A stretch of 64,000 nucleotides of DNA, from the NCBI RefSeq assembly GCF_002885955.2, contig NZ_POQS01000002.1, positions 848,266-912,265 on the forward strand, written 5' to 3'. Of the stretch, positions 39,026 to 51,495 are shown in pieces. Each line of letters begins with the position of its first letter. Position 1 is the first letter of the stretch. This DNA is from Achromobacter pulmonis (GTDB lineage Bacteria > Pseudomonadota > Gammaproteobacteria > Burkholderiales > Burkholderiaceae_B). Under the pieces are notes generated by a model. The model was not told the DNA's origin, did not search any database, and was given only the letters and a program-made list of their open reading frames with translations. Position numbers and translations under genes: made by a program.

Positions 39026-39817
39026 TCAGGATTTCGCGCGGCGCTTGCTTGCCAGGAACTCGTTCATGAATTTCTGGGGCTCGCCGGTGTTGAAGGCGGC
39101 GCCGAATTCCGCGACGCTGTCCTCGATCGCTTCGTCCACCGACATCGTCTCCCAGCGGCGCAGCAGCTTTTTCTGCTGGCGCAGCGCGGCCGGCCCGAGC
39201 GCGGCGAAGCCTTCGGCCAGCTTGCGCACGGCGCCGTCCAGTTCGGCCTCCGGCACGGCGGCGTTGACCAGGCCCCAGTCGAGCGCGCGGCGGGCGTCGA
39301 TCAGTTCGCCGGTCAGCAGCATCCAGGCGCTGTTGGCCGCGCCGATCAACGGCGGCATGAGCGCGGCGTGGATCACGGACGGGATGCCCACCTTGACTTC
39401 GGGCATGCCGAACTGCGCGTGGTCGGCGCAGATGCGCAGGTCGCAGGCCAGCGCGAATTCCAGGCCGCCGCCCAGGCACCAGCCCGGAATGCGGGCGATG
39501 ACGGGAACCGGGAAATGGCGCACGGCGTTGCACAGGTCGCGCAGGTTCGAGATGAAGCGCCGCGCCTTCGCCTCGTCCAGCGCCGCCATTTCGGCGATGT
39601 CGGCGCCGGCCACGAAGGCGCGGTCGCTGGCGCCGCGCAGCACCAGCACGCGCACCGAGTCGTCTTCGCGCAGCCGCGCCAGCGCTTCGCGCAGGCCGTC
39701 GATGACCGGGGTGCTCAGGATGTTCAGGACGCCGGCGTCCTGCATGGTCAGGGTGGCGATGCCGCCGGCCTCGATCTCGGCGCGGGCATGGGCGACTTCA
39801 AAGGTTCTGGTGTTCAT
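39026..39817 (-). CDS. Enoyl-CoA hydratase/isomerase family protein
   Basis: The ATG at 39817 gives 263 residues with the crotonase fold. The oxyanion-hole region is SDRAFVAGADIAEMAAL and the second is PVPVIARIPGWCLGGGLEFA, followed by FGMPEVKVGIPSVIHAALMP. The catalytic Glu of classical hydratases (GxxPxxG then E) is not obvious, since VGIPSVIHAAL occupies that place, so the reaction may be another crotonase chemistry. It is the last gene of the operon with the CoA transferase and Bug receptor. Confidence 0.85.
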   Translation of the reverse strand: MNTRTFEVAHARAEIEAGGIATLTMQDAGVLNILSTPVIDGLREALARLREDDSVRVLVLRGASDRAFVAGADIAEMAALDEAKARRFISNLRDLCNAVRHFPVPVIARIPGWCLGGGLEFALACDLRICADHAQFGMPEVKVGIPSVIHAALMPPLIGAANSAWMLLTGELIDARRALDWGLVNAAVPEAELDGAVRKLAEGFAALGPAALRQQKKLLRRWETMSVDEAIEDSVAEFGAAFNTGEPQKFMNEFLASKRRAKS

Positions 39818-39828
39818 GGGATCTCCTC

Positions 39829-40800
39829 TTACTGCATTTTCTCGAATTTGATGTCGGCCACCACGCTTTGCCAATGCTGGTTGGACTTGGCGATCAGCGC
39901 GCCGAACTCCTCGCGCGACATGGGGCTGGGCACGGCGCCCTGGCGTTCGATGGCGGCGACCGTGTCGGGGTCGGCCAGCGCCGCGCGCACGGCCTGGTTC
40001 AGCTTGTCCAGCACGGGCTCGGGCACGCCCGCCGGCGCGGCCAGGCCGAACCAGGACGGGTTGTTCATGGCAGGCAAACCGGCCTCGGCGTAGGTCGGCA
40101 CGTCCGGCAGCACCTTGAGCCGCTGCCTGGCGGCCACGGCCAGCGGGCGCAGGCGCTCGCCCTGGATCAGCGGGTAGGACGACGGAATATTGTCGAACAC
40201 GACCTGCACTTGTCCAGCCACCAGGTCGTTGAGCGCCGGACCCAGGCCCTTGTAGGGCACGTGCAGCATGCGGGTGCCGGTGGTCTTGAGGAAAAGCTCG
40301 CCGTTCATGTGGCTCAGGCCGCCGTTGCCCGAGGAGCCGAAGGCGTACTTGTCCGGATTGGCCTTGAGCAGCTGCAGGAAGGAAGCCAGGTCCCGGGCCG
40401 GCAGCGTCGGGTTCACGACCAGCACGTTGGGCACGTCGGCCAGGTTGCTGATCGGGGCGAAATCCTTGACGGGGTCGTAGGAACTCCTGGCGTAGACGTT
40501 GGGATTGACGGCGTGCGAGCTTTCCACCGCCATCACCAGGGTGTAGCCGTCGGCCGGCTGCTTGGCCGCGTAGGCCGAGCCGATGTTGCCGCCGGCGCCC
40601 GGACGGTTCTCGATGATGACGGACTGGCCGAGCCGCTCGCCCAGCTTGTTGCCGACCACCCGCGCGATGATGTCGGTGGTGCCGCCCACCGCGTAGGGCA
40701 CGACCAGCCGGATCGGCCGGTCGGGGTATTCGGCGGCGGCCATTGCGGGCGCGGCCAGGCAGGCGCACAGCGCCGCCACGTGGAGTTTTATGGATTTCAT
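39829..40800 (-). CDS. Bug-family tripartite tricarboxylate transporter receptor
   Basis: The 323-residue protein has a signal peptide (LHVAALCACLAAPAMAA) and the Bug fold: YPDRPIRLVVPYAVGGTTDI, NRPGAGGNIGSAYAAKQPAD, GNGGLSHMNGELFLKTTGT, YAEAGLPAMNNPSWFGLAAP. Such periplasmic receptors bind carboxylates or related small molecules and are hugely expanded in Bordetella and relatives. It lies between the CoA transferase and hydratase genes, so its ligand may be the acid that these enzymes activate. Confidence 0.92.
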   Translation of the reverse strand: MKSIKLHVAALCACLAAPAMAAAEYPDRPIRLVVPYAVGGTTDIIARVVGNKLGERLGQSVIIENRPGAGGNIGSAYAAKQPADGYTLVMAVESSHAVNPNVYARSSYDPVKDFAPISNLADVPNVLVVNPTLPARDLASFLQLLKANPDKYAFGSSGNGGLSHMNGELFLKTTGTRMLHVPYKGLGPALNDLVAGQVQVVFDNIPSSYPLIQGERLRPLAVAARQRLKVLPDVPTYAEAGLPAMNNPSWFGLAAPAGVPEPVLDKLNQAVRAALADPDTVAAIERQGAVPSPMSREEFGALIAKSNQHWQSVVADIKFEKMQ

Positions 40801-40819
40801 GGTTGTCTCCTCGGTTGAA

Positions 40820-42001
40820 TCATCTGTTGGGGGAATCCGGCAGCACGCTTGCGGTGTGCTCGCCCAGCAGCGGCGGCGCCGCGCCCAGGGCCTCGGGCGG
40901 GGAGCCGGCCAGCAGCGGATTGCGCACCAGGCGCAGCTCGCCCAGCCTGGGATGCACGGCGGTCTGCACCAGGCCGCGGTGCTGCACCTGCGGATGCGCG
41001 AACACTTCGTCCAGCGTGTGGATCGGCCCCCAGGGCACGCCGGCCGCGTCGAAGGCGTCGGTCCAGCGCTTGCGCGGGGCGGCGGCCAGGGTCTGCGCGA
41101 TCAGCGGGCGCAGGCCGTCCATGTGCGCCAGGCGCGCGCTGTTGGTGGCGTAGCGCGCATCGGCCGCCCATTCGGGATGGCCGGCCACGCCGCAAAAGCG
41201 CGCGAACTGGCCGTCGTTGCCGATGGCCAGGATGAGGTGGCCGTCGGCGCAGGCGAACACCTCGTACGGGGCGCAGTTGGGATGGGCGTTGCCGCTGCGC
41301 TGCGGGGCCACGCCGGACACCAGGTAGTTGGCGCCCTGGTTGGCGTTGAGCGCCACCGCCACGTCCAGCAGGCAGATGTCCAGCGGCATGCCGCGGCCGG
41401 TCCGGTCGCGCTGGCGCAGCGCCGCCAGCACGGCGGAGGTGGCGTACATGCCGGTCATCAGGTCCACCACCGCCACGCCGGTGCGCAACGGCCCGGCGCC
41501 CGGCGTTCCGTCGGGCTGTCCGGTGTAGCTCATGAGGCCGCCCATGCCCTGGAACACGTAGTCGTAGCCGGGCTTGCCGGCCAGCGGACCGGACTGGCCG
41601 TAGCCGGTGATGGACAGGTAGATGAGACGCGGATTGATGCGCGCCAGCGAGTCGTAGTCCAGGCCGTACTTGCGCAGCCCGCCCGCCTTGTAGTTCTCGA
41701 CCAGCACGTCGGCGCCGGCGGCCAGTTCGCGCACGCGGGCCGCGCCCGCTTCGGTGGCGAAGTCGATGGCCACCGATTGCTTGCCGCGGTTGCAGGCCAT
41801 GAAATAGGCCGACATCGACGCCTGGCCGTCGGCCGAGCGCAGGTCGGGCGGGCCCCAGCCGCGGGTATCGTCGCCGCGCTCCGGGTGTTCCACCTTGATG
41901 ACCTCGGCGCCCATATCCGCCAGGTTCTGCGTGCACCAGGGGCCCGCGAGTATGCGGGAGAGGTCCACGACTTTCACGCCCCGCAAGGCCGTGTGCAGCA
42001 T
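40820..42001 (-). CDS. CaiB/BaiF-family (class III) CoA transferase
   Basis: The ATG at 42001 (MLHTALRGVKVVDLSRILAG) is chosen because an SD-like GGAGACACT precedes it; the earlier in-frame start is unsupported. The 393-residue protein contains GPWCTQNLADMGAEVIKVEH, the typical class III opening, and the conserved Asp region SITGYGQSGPLAGKPGYDYV, including the GPLAGKPGYD sequence. It would transfer CoA onto a carboxylic acid for the hydratase in the same operon. Confidence 0.92.
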   Translation of the reverse strand: MLHTALRGVKVVDLSRILAGPWCTQNLADMGAEVIKVEHPERGDDTRGWGPPDLRSADGQASMSAYFMACNRGKQSVAIDFATEAGAARVRELAAGADVLVENYKAGGLRKYGLDYDSLARINPRLIYLSITGYGQSGPLAGKPGYDYVFQGMGGLMSYTGQPDGTPGAGPLRTGVAVVDLMTGMYATSAVLAALRQRDRTGRGMPLDICLLDVAVALNANQGANYLVSGVAPQRSGNAHPNCAPYEVFACADGHLILAIGNDGQFARFCGVAGHPEWAADARYATNSARLAHMDGLRPLIAQTLAAAPRKRWTDAFDAAGVPWGPIHTLDEVFAHPQVQHRGLVQTAVHPRLGELRLVRNPLLAGSPPEALGAAPPLLGEHTASVLPDSPNR

Positions 42002-42071
42002 AGTGTCTCCGTGATTGAAACGATCCGGAAAATTATGCTGGCCCGCTCGCGCGGCGAGGAGTCGAATGTTT

Positions 42072-42086
42072 CGAACGCTGCGTTCG
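42072..42086. promoter_or_regulatory. Inverted repeat upstream of the CoA-transferase operon
   Basis: CGAACGC-T-GCGTTCG is a perfect 15-bp palindrome 71 bases before the CoA-transferase ATG, within the 175-base gap shared with the thioesterase 3' end. It is a candidate operator for a dimeric regulator such as the LysR protein at 38090, though this is unproven. Confidence 0.4.
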
Positions 42087-42176
42087 TCGGCGTTCAAACG
42101 GCGCGTTTAGCCCTATGGGACGGCGCGCCGCCTTGGTCCGGCGCGAACGCCGGCTTCGAATCTTTCGTATGGCGTC

Positions 42177-42605
42177 TCAGCCGTCCGAGGCCGGCGTCTT
42201 GGCGGCGCGCACCGCGAACACCGCGTTGGCCTTGAGCATGACGCGGCCTTCGACCTGCAGCCGGCAGGTGGCGTAGATCAGGCGCTTGCCCTGCTTGTCG
42301 ATCTGCACGTGGGCCTCGAGCCAATCGCCGGGCCTGACCGGATTCAGGTACTCGACCGACATCTGCACCGTGACCACCGACACCTGCCCCTGCTGCGCGA
42401 TGGTGTAGCCCAGCGCGCTGTCGGCCAGGGTGGCCAGCAGCCCGCCGTGGGCGATGCTGTGCATGTTGGTGTGCGCCTCGTCCAGCCGCAGGGCCAGCAC
42501 GCAGTCGGCGTCGCGCTTGTACAGCGCGCCGAGCTCGGCCAGGTGGGTCATGAAGGGACTGCTCGGGCGCCAGGGCTCGAAACCGGAAGGAACTTGGGCT
42601 GTCAT
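42177..42605 (-). CDS. Hotdog-fold acyl-CoA thioesterase (PaaI-like)
   Basis: The 142-residue protein has the hotdog signature ANTNMHSIAHGGLLATLADS-like segment (HTNMHSIAHGGLLATLADSA) at about residues 46-65, then VSVVTVQMSVEYLNPVRPGD. The HGG motif and Asp in the following helix are the usual active-site elements. It probably hydrolyses small aromatic or short-chain acyl-CoAs. It lies upstream of the CoA-transferase operon in the same direction. Confidence 0.88.
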   Translation of the reverse strand: MTAQVPSGFEPWRPSSPFMTHLAELGALYKRDADCVLALRLDEAHTNMHSIAHGGLLATLADSALGYTIAQQGQVSVVTVQMSVEYLNPVRPGDWLEAHVQIDKQGKRLIYATCRLQVEGRVMLKANAVFAVRAAKTPASDG

Positions 42606-42683
42606 GTGAAGGCCGGGTCTGAGTGGGAGTCGGAGTAAGATTTACACGATAACCAACACCCTAACAAGGCAGGAGCAGTAAAG

Positions 42684-43556
42684 ATGGCGAAAGTCGGCAT
42701 GGTTGGAATCGGCCTCATGGGCCATGGCATCGCGAGCAATCTGGTCAAGCACGGTCATGCGCTGACGGTGCTGGAGCACCCGGGCAACCAGCCGCTGGAC
42801 GCGCTCAAGGCCGCCGGCGCCGCCAGCGTCACCGACGGCGCCACGCTGGCGGCGCAGTCCGACGTGATCATCCTGTGCGTCACCGGCAGCCCGCAGGTCG
42901 AGGCCGTGCTGCTGTCGCCCGGCGGCGTGCTCGAAGGCCTGCGGCCCGGCACGGTGATCATCGACTGCTCCACCGCCATCCCCTCCTCCACCGAAAAAGT
43001 GGCGCAGGCCGTGGTCCAGGCCGGCGGCCGCTTCCTGGACGCGCCCATGACCCGCACCCCCAAGGAAGCCGCCGAAGGCCGGCTCAACCTGCTGGTGGGC
43101 GGCGACGCCGCGCTGTTCGAGGAGTGCAGGCCGCTGCTGGCCTGCTTCGCCGAGAACATCACGCACGCCGGCCCGGTCGGGGCCGGCCACCGCATGAAGC
43201 TGCTGCACAACTATGTGTCGCTGGGCGTGGTGGCGCTGCTGTCGGAAGCGGCCGCCTGCGCGCTGCGCGCCGACATCGATCCGGCCGTGTTCGCCGACGT
43301 GCTGGCCAAGGGCGGCGGCGGCGGCGTGGCGCTGGAGCGCATCAAGCCCTACCTGCTGGAGCAGGACCCGTCCTCGCTGCGCTTTTTCATGTCGAACGCG
43401 CAGAAAGACCTGTCCTACTACAACACCATGGCCGCCGAGACGGGCGCGGTGCGCGAGATCGGCGCGGCCGTGCAGCACACCTTCGACCAGGCCGTGACGC
43501 AAGGCGGCGGCGAGCGCTACGTGCCCGAACTGGTTTCGCTGCTGAAAGACCGCTAG
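42684..43556 (+). CDS. 3-hydroxyisobutyrate dehydrogenase-family oxidoreductase
   Basis: The 290-residue protein has the Rossmann start MVGIGLMGHGIASNLVKHGH, the substrate motif FLDAPMTRTPKEAAEGRLNL, and the catalytic lysine region GAGHRMKLLHNYVSLGV, where family members use a Lys (GxGxxxKxxxN). It reduces or oxidises beta-hydroxy acids with NAD(P). It is divergent from the thioesterase and convergent with the MFS gene. Confidence 0.9.
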   Translation: MAKVGMVGIGLMGHGIASNLVKHGHALTVLEHPGNQPLDALKAAGAASVTDGATLAAQSDVIILCVTGSPQVEAVLLSPGGVLEGLRPGTVIIDCSTAIPSSTEKVAQAVVQAGGRFLDAPMTRTPKEAAEGRLNLLVGGDAALFEECRPLLACFAENITHAGPVGAGHRMKLLHNYVSLGVVALLSEAAACALRADIDPAVFADVLAKGGGGGVALERIKPYLLEQDPSSLRFFMSNAQKDLSYYNTMAAETGAVREIGAAVQHTFDQAVTQGGGERYVPELVSLLKDR

Positions 43557-43563
43557 ACGCGCT

Positions 43564-44832
43564 TCAGCGCCCGCCGGCCGCGGCAGCCTGCCCGGCCAGC
43601 AGGCCGCGGGCGGGCAGGCGCAGCGAGATCAGCGCCGCCGCCAGCAGCAGCGCGCCGGCCGAGCCGAAGGCCACCCAGTGCGTGCCGAAGGTTTCATAGG
43701 CCCAGCCGCCCAGCCATGAACTGATCATGCCGCCGACCTGGTGGCCCAGGTAGGTCAGCCCGTACAGCACGCCCACCAGGCGGATGCCGTAGACGTCGGC
43801 CAGGATGGCCGAGGACAGCGCGATGCTGCCGGCCCACGCGATGCCGCCGATGGTGGCCGCCCCGTACAGTTCCCAGTCCGCGCCCACCATGACCAGCGCG
43901 AAGAAGCCCAGCCCGCGCACCAGGTAGATGGTGGCCAGAATGTTGCGCCGTTCCACCTGGTCCGACAGCCGGCCCAGCACCAGCGTGCTGAAGATCGCCA
44001 CCAGGCCGATCAGGCCGATGCCCAGGGAGCTGGTGGTGGCGTCGAAGCCGTGGTCCATCAGCATGGGCACGCCGTGCGTGCCCAGCAGGTTCATGCTGAA
44101 ACCACAGGCGAACAGGCCCAGCGCCACCTGCCAGAAAGGCAGCGTGCGCAGCGCGCCGCGCACGTCGGGCGCGGCGCGTGCGGGCGCGGGCTTGGCGGCA
44201 GCCGCCTTGTCGACGATCTGGTGAGGCAGCAGGTCGGCGTGCTCGGGCGCCTCATCGCGCATGATGAAAAGCGTCATCGGCACCGTCATCAGCGCGAACA
44301 GGACCGCGAAGCCCAGCATGGTTTCCTTCCAGCCCACGGCGGAGATGGCGAAAGTCAGGGCCGGCGTCATCAGCGCGATGCCGGCCATCGAACCGGTGGA
44401 CAGGAAGAACAGGGCCATGCCGCGCTGGCGCGTGAACCAGCGGCTGATCACCGGCGTCAGCGCCACCGGGCTGGTGAAGGCCAGGCCGATGGACAGGGCC
44501 ACGCCGAAGGACAGCAGGAATTCGATGGGCCCGCCGGCGAACACCGTCCAGATGCACGAGGCCACCACGATCGCGGTTCCGGTCAGCAGCACGAAGCGCG
44601 TGCCGCGCGTGCTGACCAGGTAGCCGGCCAGCGGCATGCCCAGTCCATAACAGAGCATGCCGACGGCCACGATGCCGGACAGCATGCTGCGCGTGAATCC
44701 CAGGCTCTCGGCCATGGGCAGGAAGAACGGCCCGATCGCCATGCGCAGCCCGACGGTCAGCAGGGTGAGTACCGCAGCGGCGCCGACGATGTTCCAGCCA
44801 AAATACCAGCCGCGCGGCTGTTGCTTGTCCAC
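43564..44832 (-). CDS. MFS transporter (monocarboxylate/oxalate-formate type)
   Basis: The 422-residue protein has 12 predicted membrane helices, beginning YFGWNIVGAAAVLTLLTVGL, with GLGMPLAGYLVSTRGTRFVL at the loop 2-3 motif. A long central loop at about residues 195-215 carries His and Ala/Pro-rich stretches. It resembles oxalate/formate antiporter-like carriers of organic acids. It is preceded by a strong GGAGACACACG site. Confidence 0.85.
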   Translation of the reverse strand: MDKQQPRGWYFGWNIVGAAAVLTLLTVGLRMAIGPFFLPMAESLGFTRSMLSGIVAVGMLCYGLGMPLAGYLVSTRGTRFVLLTGTAIVVASCIWTVFAGGPIEFLLSFGVALSIGLAFTSPVALTPVISRWFTRQRGMALFFLSTGSMAGIALMTPALTFAISAVGWKETMLGFAVLFALMTVPMTLFIMRDEAPEHADLLPHQIVDKAAAAKPAPARAAPDVRGALRTLPFWQVALGLFACGFSMNLLGTHGVPMLMDHGFDATTSSLGIGLIGLVAIFSTLVLGRLSDQVERRNILATIYLVRGLGFFALVMVGADWELYGAATIGGIAWAGSIALSSAILADVYGIRLVGVLYGLTYLGHQVGGMISSWLGGWAYETFGTHWVAFGSAGALLLAAALISLRLPARGLLAGQAAAAGGR

Positions 44833-44971
44833 GTGTGTCTCCTCGTCATCTTCTTATGGCCGCCCGCGCAAGGCGGCTTGGGCCGGCGGATGCCGGCCCG
44901 CGTCATATTACTCCCGGAGATATGCGCCGGTGGCGCGGGGGCTGGAAAAGCTGTCCGGTGACCGGCCGCGC

Positions 44972-48136
<3,165 letters not shown>

Positions 48137-48150
48137 GTTCCGCCCCCGCC

Positions 48151-49632
48151 TCAGTGCGCGTGCTCGGCGCTGGCCTTGCCCAGCTCCGACTTGAGGACGA
48201 AGGTGTTCCTGGCGGCGTAGCGCGCGCCCGGCGCAAGGCCCGACAGCACCTCGACGCGCTTGTCGGAAGCCTTGCCCAGCGCCACGGGCTGGACCAGGAA
48301 GCCGCCCGGCACTTCGACGAACACGACCGGATCGTTGTCTACCGTCTGCACCGCGTCGACGTCCACCGTGACGGCGGCGTCCGCGGTCCTGGTCACCACG
48401 TCGACGGACACGAACAGCCCCGGCCGCCAGGCCATGTCGGGGTTTTCCAGCGTGACCCGCGCCGTGGCGGTGCGGGTCTGCTGTCCCAGCAGCGAGCCGA
48501 TGTACGACACCGTGCCGGCCGCCTTGCCGTCGAAGGCGGCCGACGATACCGTGGCCGCTTCTCCCACGCGCACGTCGTGCAGGTCCTTGGGCGCGATCAC
48601 GAATTCGGCCCACACGGTGCGCAGGTCCGACAAGGTGAAGATATTGGCGTTCTCCGGCAGGGCCTCGCCCAGCGCGATGTGCTTTTCCACCACCACGCCG
48701 TCGAACGGCGCACGGATCTCCAGGCTGCCCAGGTCCTTCGAGCGCGTCGCCGCGCCCACCGTGCGCAGCTTCTGCTCGGCGTTCTGCACCGCGATCTCGG
48801 CCTCCTGCAGCGCGGTGCGCGCGGCCTGGTAGTCCTGCTCGGCGGACACCTTCTCCTGCCACAGGCGCTGCTCGCGCCTGTGGGTCTGCGCGGCCAGGTC
48901 GCGGCGCTTGACCGCCGCCAGCCATTCGCTGCGCAGCTCCGACAGGGCCGTGCTGGACAGCACCGCCAGCAGCTGGCCCTTGGCGACCTGCTCGCCCAGG
49001 TCGGCCGACACGCTTTGCACCACGCCGGCCATGCGCGGCACGACGTGGGCGGTGCGGTCCGCGTTGAACTTGATCTCGCCCGGGAACTGCACCGACGAGG
49101 CCAGGGCCGCCGGCTCGGCGACCGCCGTCCCGATGCCGGCGATCGCGATCTGCTCGGCCGACAGCGGGATTTTTCCTTCTTCCTTGTCGAGCACCGCGCG
49201 CACCGCGCCGCCGCCCGCCCAGGACACCGTGGCTTCGATTTCAAAGAAATGCGGCTCCCCGATAGGCTGCTCGCTCACCAGCGCGTCCGCCTCCCGGGTG
49301 AAGCTCAGCCGCTCGGGCGCGGCGTACGGACGGCGCAGTTCCGCCGTGACGGCGAGGTCGGCCGCGGCAACCGGATTGTCCTTCTGGTAGCCGCGCAGCT
49401 TCAGGCGCGCGCGCCCGCCCCGTTCCTCCAGCAGTAGCTCGACGCTGCGCTCGCCGTCGCGGGTCAGCTCGCCGCCCTGCGGCCCGGCTTCGGCCTTTTC
49501 GTGTCCGTGGCCGGCCTCGCCGTCTTCCGCCGCGGCCTGCGCCAGCGGGGCCAGCAGCAGGGCCGCATACAGGCTAGCCGCCGCCGCCGCGGCCCGCATC
49601 GGGAAGATTCGTTTGTTTTTCTGCTGTGCCAT
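48151..49632 (-). CDS. czcB: Metal efflux membrane fusion protein (CzcB family)
   Basis: The 493-residue protein has a signal sequence (AAAAASLYAALLLAPLAQA) and then an unusual His/Glu-rich N-terminal stretch, GEAGHGHEKAEAG, likely to bind metal. The lipoyl/hairpin adaptor domain follows (AGVVQSVSADLGEQVAKGQL; EIRAPFDGVVVEKHIALGEA). The C-terminus is HAH-rich (SAEHAH). It bridges pump and outer-membrane channel. It starts 16 bases after czcC. Confidence 0.93.
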   Translation of the reverse strand: MAQQKNKRIFPMRAAAAAASLYAALLLAPLAQAAAEDGEAGHGHEKAEAGPQGGELTRDGERSVELLLEERGGRARLKLRGYQKDNPVAAADLAVTAELRRPYAAPERLSFTREADALVSEQPIGEPHFFEIEATVSWAGGGAVRAVLDKEEGKIPLSAEQIAIAGIGTAVAEPAALASSVQFPGEIKFNADRTAHVVPRMAGVVQSVSADLGEQVAKGQLLAVLSSTALSELRSEWLAAVKRRDLAAQTHRREQRLWQEKVSAEQDYQAARTALQEAEIAVQNAEQKLRTVGAATRSKDLGSLEIRAPFDGVVVEKHIALGEALPENANIFTLSDLRTVWAEFVIAPKDLHDVRVGEAATVSSAAFDGKAAGTVSYIGSLLGQQTRTATARVTLENPDMAWRPGLFVSVDVVTRTADAAVTVDVDAVQTVDNDPVVFVEVPGGFLVQPVALGKASDKRVEVLSGLAPGARYAARNTFVLKSELGKASAEHAH

Positions 49633-49648
49633 CTCTTTAGTACTCGTT

Positions 49649-50905
49649 TCAACGTCCCAGAATGCGGTCGATGTCCGCGGAGGCCTGATATACGGAGGCC
49701 AGCACCGTCAGGTAGGCGATGTTTCCGTCCGACAAGGTCCGCTGCGCGTCCAGCACCTCCAGAAAGCCGAACTTGCCCGCCTCGAATCCTTTGCGCGCGG
49801 CGTCATACGCCTGCGCCGCGCCCGGCAGCACCGCCGAGCGGTAATCGCGCGCGGCGCCGACCGCCAGGTCGAAGCGCGTCACGGCCTGCAGCAGTTCGGC
49901 GGTCAGCGAGGCCTGCAGCTCGCGGTACAGGTCCTGCGCCTTGTACGACTGCATGGTGGCGGCGTAGACGTTGCCCTGGTTGCGGTCGAACAGCGGCAGC
50001 GGAATGGAGACGCCCAGCTGGGCCTTGTTGCGGCCGGCCTCGTTGTCGCGCGCCACGCCCGCGCTCAGCGTGATGTCGGGATAGCGCTTGCTTTTTTCGA
50101 CTTCGAGCTGGGCGCGGCCCAGGTCCACGGCCAGCTTGCCGCCGGCCAGCTTGGGCGAGGCCGCGAGCGCGGCGCGCAATTCGTCCAGCGACGCGCGCTC
50201 GGGCAGCGTGTCCAGGTTCCCGCCCACACTGGCGAATGCCGGTTCGGCTTCGCCCCACAGCAGGGCCAGCTTGCGACGCGCGCCCAGCAGGGCGGCCTGC
50301 GCCTCGCGCGCTTCGATCCGCGCGCTGGCCAGCGCCACCTGCGCCTTGGAGCCCTCCAGCGGCGGCGCCTTGCCCGCCGCCACGCGCCTTTCGGCCAGGC
50401 GCAGCGCGTCGCTGGCGATGTCCACGCTGCCGCGCGTGACGCGTACGGACTCCTGCGCCACCGCCACGTCGAAGAAGGCCGCGATCACCGCGGCCCGCAG
50501 GCTTGCGCGCGAGTCCGCCAGGTCCTGCTCCGCGATATCCCGGGACAGGCCGGCCGCCTTGATCCGGGCGGCGCGCTTGCCGCCGGTCTCGACCGGCAGG
50601 TTGAGCATGGCGGTGGTGGTGCGCGTGGCCTTTTGCGTGTCGTCCACGCTCACGTCGATGGACGGGTTGGGCAGCACGCCGGCCTGGGTCAGCAGGCCGC
50701 TGCTGGCGGCGGCCTCGTTGCGGGCCGCGGACAGGCCGGGATTGCGCTCCAGCGCATAGGCCAGGGCGCGCTCCAGCGTCAGCGCGGCGCCTTCGTCGGC
50801 CGCGGTTGCAGCAATGGCGTTTCGGGCGCCGCCCGTTTCCTGCCCCGACGCCGGGGCGGTGATCATCAGCGCCGCCAACGTCAGCGGCAATACGGATAAG
50901 CGCAT
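49649..50905 (-). CDS. czcC: Outer-membrane efflux channel (CzcC/TolC family)
   Basis: The ATG at 50905 (MRLSVLPLTLAALMITAPAS) begins with a signal peptide; the longer upstream frame would cover the promoter and is rejected. The 418-residue protein has the duplicated TolC repeat: LERALAYALERNPGLSAARN, LPNPSIDVSVDD, and YPDITLSAGVARDNEAGRNK in the second half. It completes the tripartite efflux system. Confidence 0.93.
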   Translation of the reverse strand: MRLSVLPLTLAALMITAPASGQETGGARNAIAATAADEGAALTLERALAYALERNPGLSAARNEAAASSGLLTQAGVLPNPSIDVSVDDTQKATRTTTAMLNLPVETGGKRAARIKAAGLSRDIAEQDLADSRASLRAAVIAAFFDVAVAQESVRVTRGSVDIASDALRLAERRVAAGKAPPLEGSKAQVALASARIEAREAQAALLGARRKLALLWGEAEPAFASVGGNLDTLPERASLDELRAALAASPKLAGGKLAVDLGRAQLEVEKSKRYPDITLSAGVARDNEAGRNKAQLGVSIPLPLFDRNQGNVYAATMQSYKAQDLYRELQASLTAELLQAVTRFDLAVGAARDYRSAVLPGAAQAYDAARKGFEAGKFGFLEVLDAQRTLSDGNIAYLTVLASVYQASADIDRILGR

Positions 50906-50991
50906 GGATTCAAGGAAGAGAGCTTTCGGAACGAGGAAATTACGATCCGGCAATGTATCCAAGCGTCCTCGTCAATCGACCGACAGAAAAA

Positions 50992-51005
50992 TGACATTTC
51001 TGTCA
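50992..51005. promoter_or_regulatory. CusR/CopR-like box between czcC and the divergent gene
   Basis: TGACA-TTTC-TGTCA matches the E. coli CusR box layout (TGACA, four bases, TGTCA). The wider repeat GACAGAAA-AATGACA-TTTCTGTC overlaps it. It lies 87 bases before czcC and about 150 before the small exported-protein gene on the other strand. It is a likely target of the response regulator encoded at 51638. Confidence 0.65.
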
Positions 51006-51153
51006 GCTTCGCGCGCCTTACGAAAACGTAATCAGGGCGTCTGCCAATTGACAGGCTGGACTCCGTAGAGTGTCACCGTCGATTAACAAATCGCGTGTAT
51101 AGGCCGGCCGGGCAGAACCCGGGCAGGCCACCGCCTCAACCAAGGAGCTACTC

Positions 51154-51495
51154 ATGAGAATCCACGCCCTGTCCGCCATCGCCGCCCTGGGTGCGGCGCT
51201 TGCCCTGCCGCTGGCCGCCAACGCGTCCGGCGTCTGGCATCAGACCGATACCGAAATCGGCTACGCCATCGCCCCCGAGCACGCCGCGGGCGACAAGACC
51301 CGCGCGCAGGTGCAGAGCGAACTGGCCGCGGCCAAGGCCGACAAGGCGCAGTGGTATCTGGCCAACCTGAACGCCGCCAAGCCGGGCTGGGCCAGGCAAG
51401 GCACCTCCCGCACCCGCGAGGACGCATTGGCCGAACTGCGCGCCGTCACGCCGGCCGAGCGCGCGCGCCTGGCCGAGATCTACACCCCCGGCTGA
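51154..51495 (+). CDS. Small exported DUF4148-like protein
   Basis: The 113-residue protein has a signal peptide (MRIHALSAIAALGAALALPL, AANASG). KTRAQVQSELAAAKADKAQW is the DUF4148-like helix common in Burkholderiales small periplasmic proteins, and LAELRAVTPAERARLAEIYT closes it. AGGAG precedes the ATG. It lies between the efflux operon and the two-component genes, so it may be part of the same metal response. Confidence 0.8.
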   Translation: MRIHALSAIAALGAALALPLAANASGVWHQTDTEIGYAIAPEHAAGDKTRAQVQSELAAAKADKAQWYLANLNAAKPGWARQGTSRTREDALAELRAVTPAERARLAEIYTPG

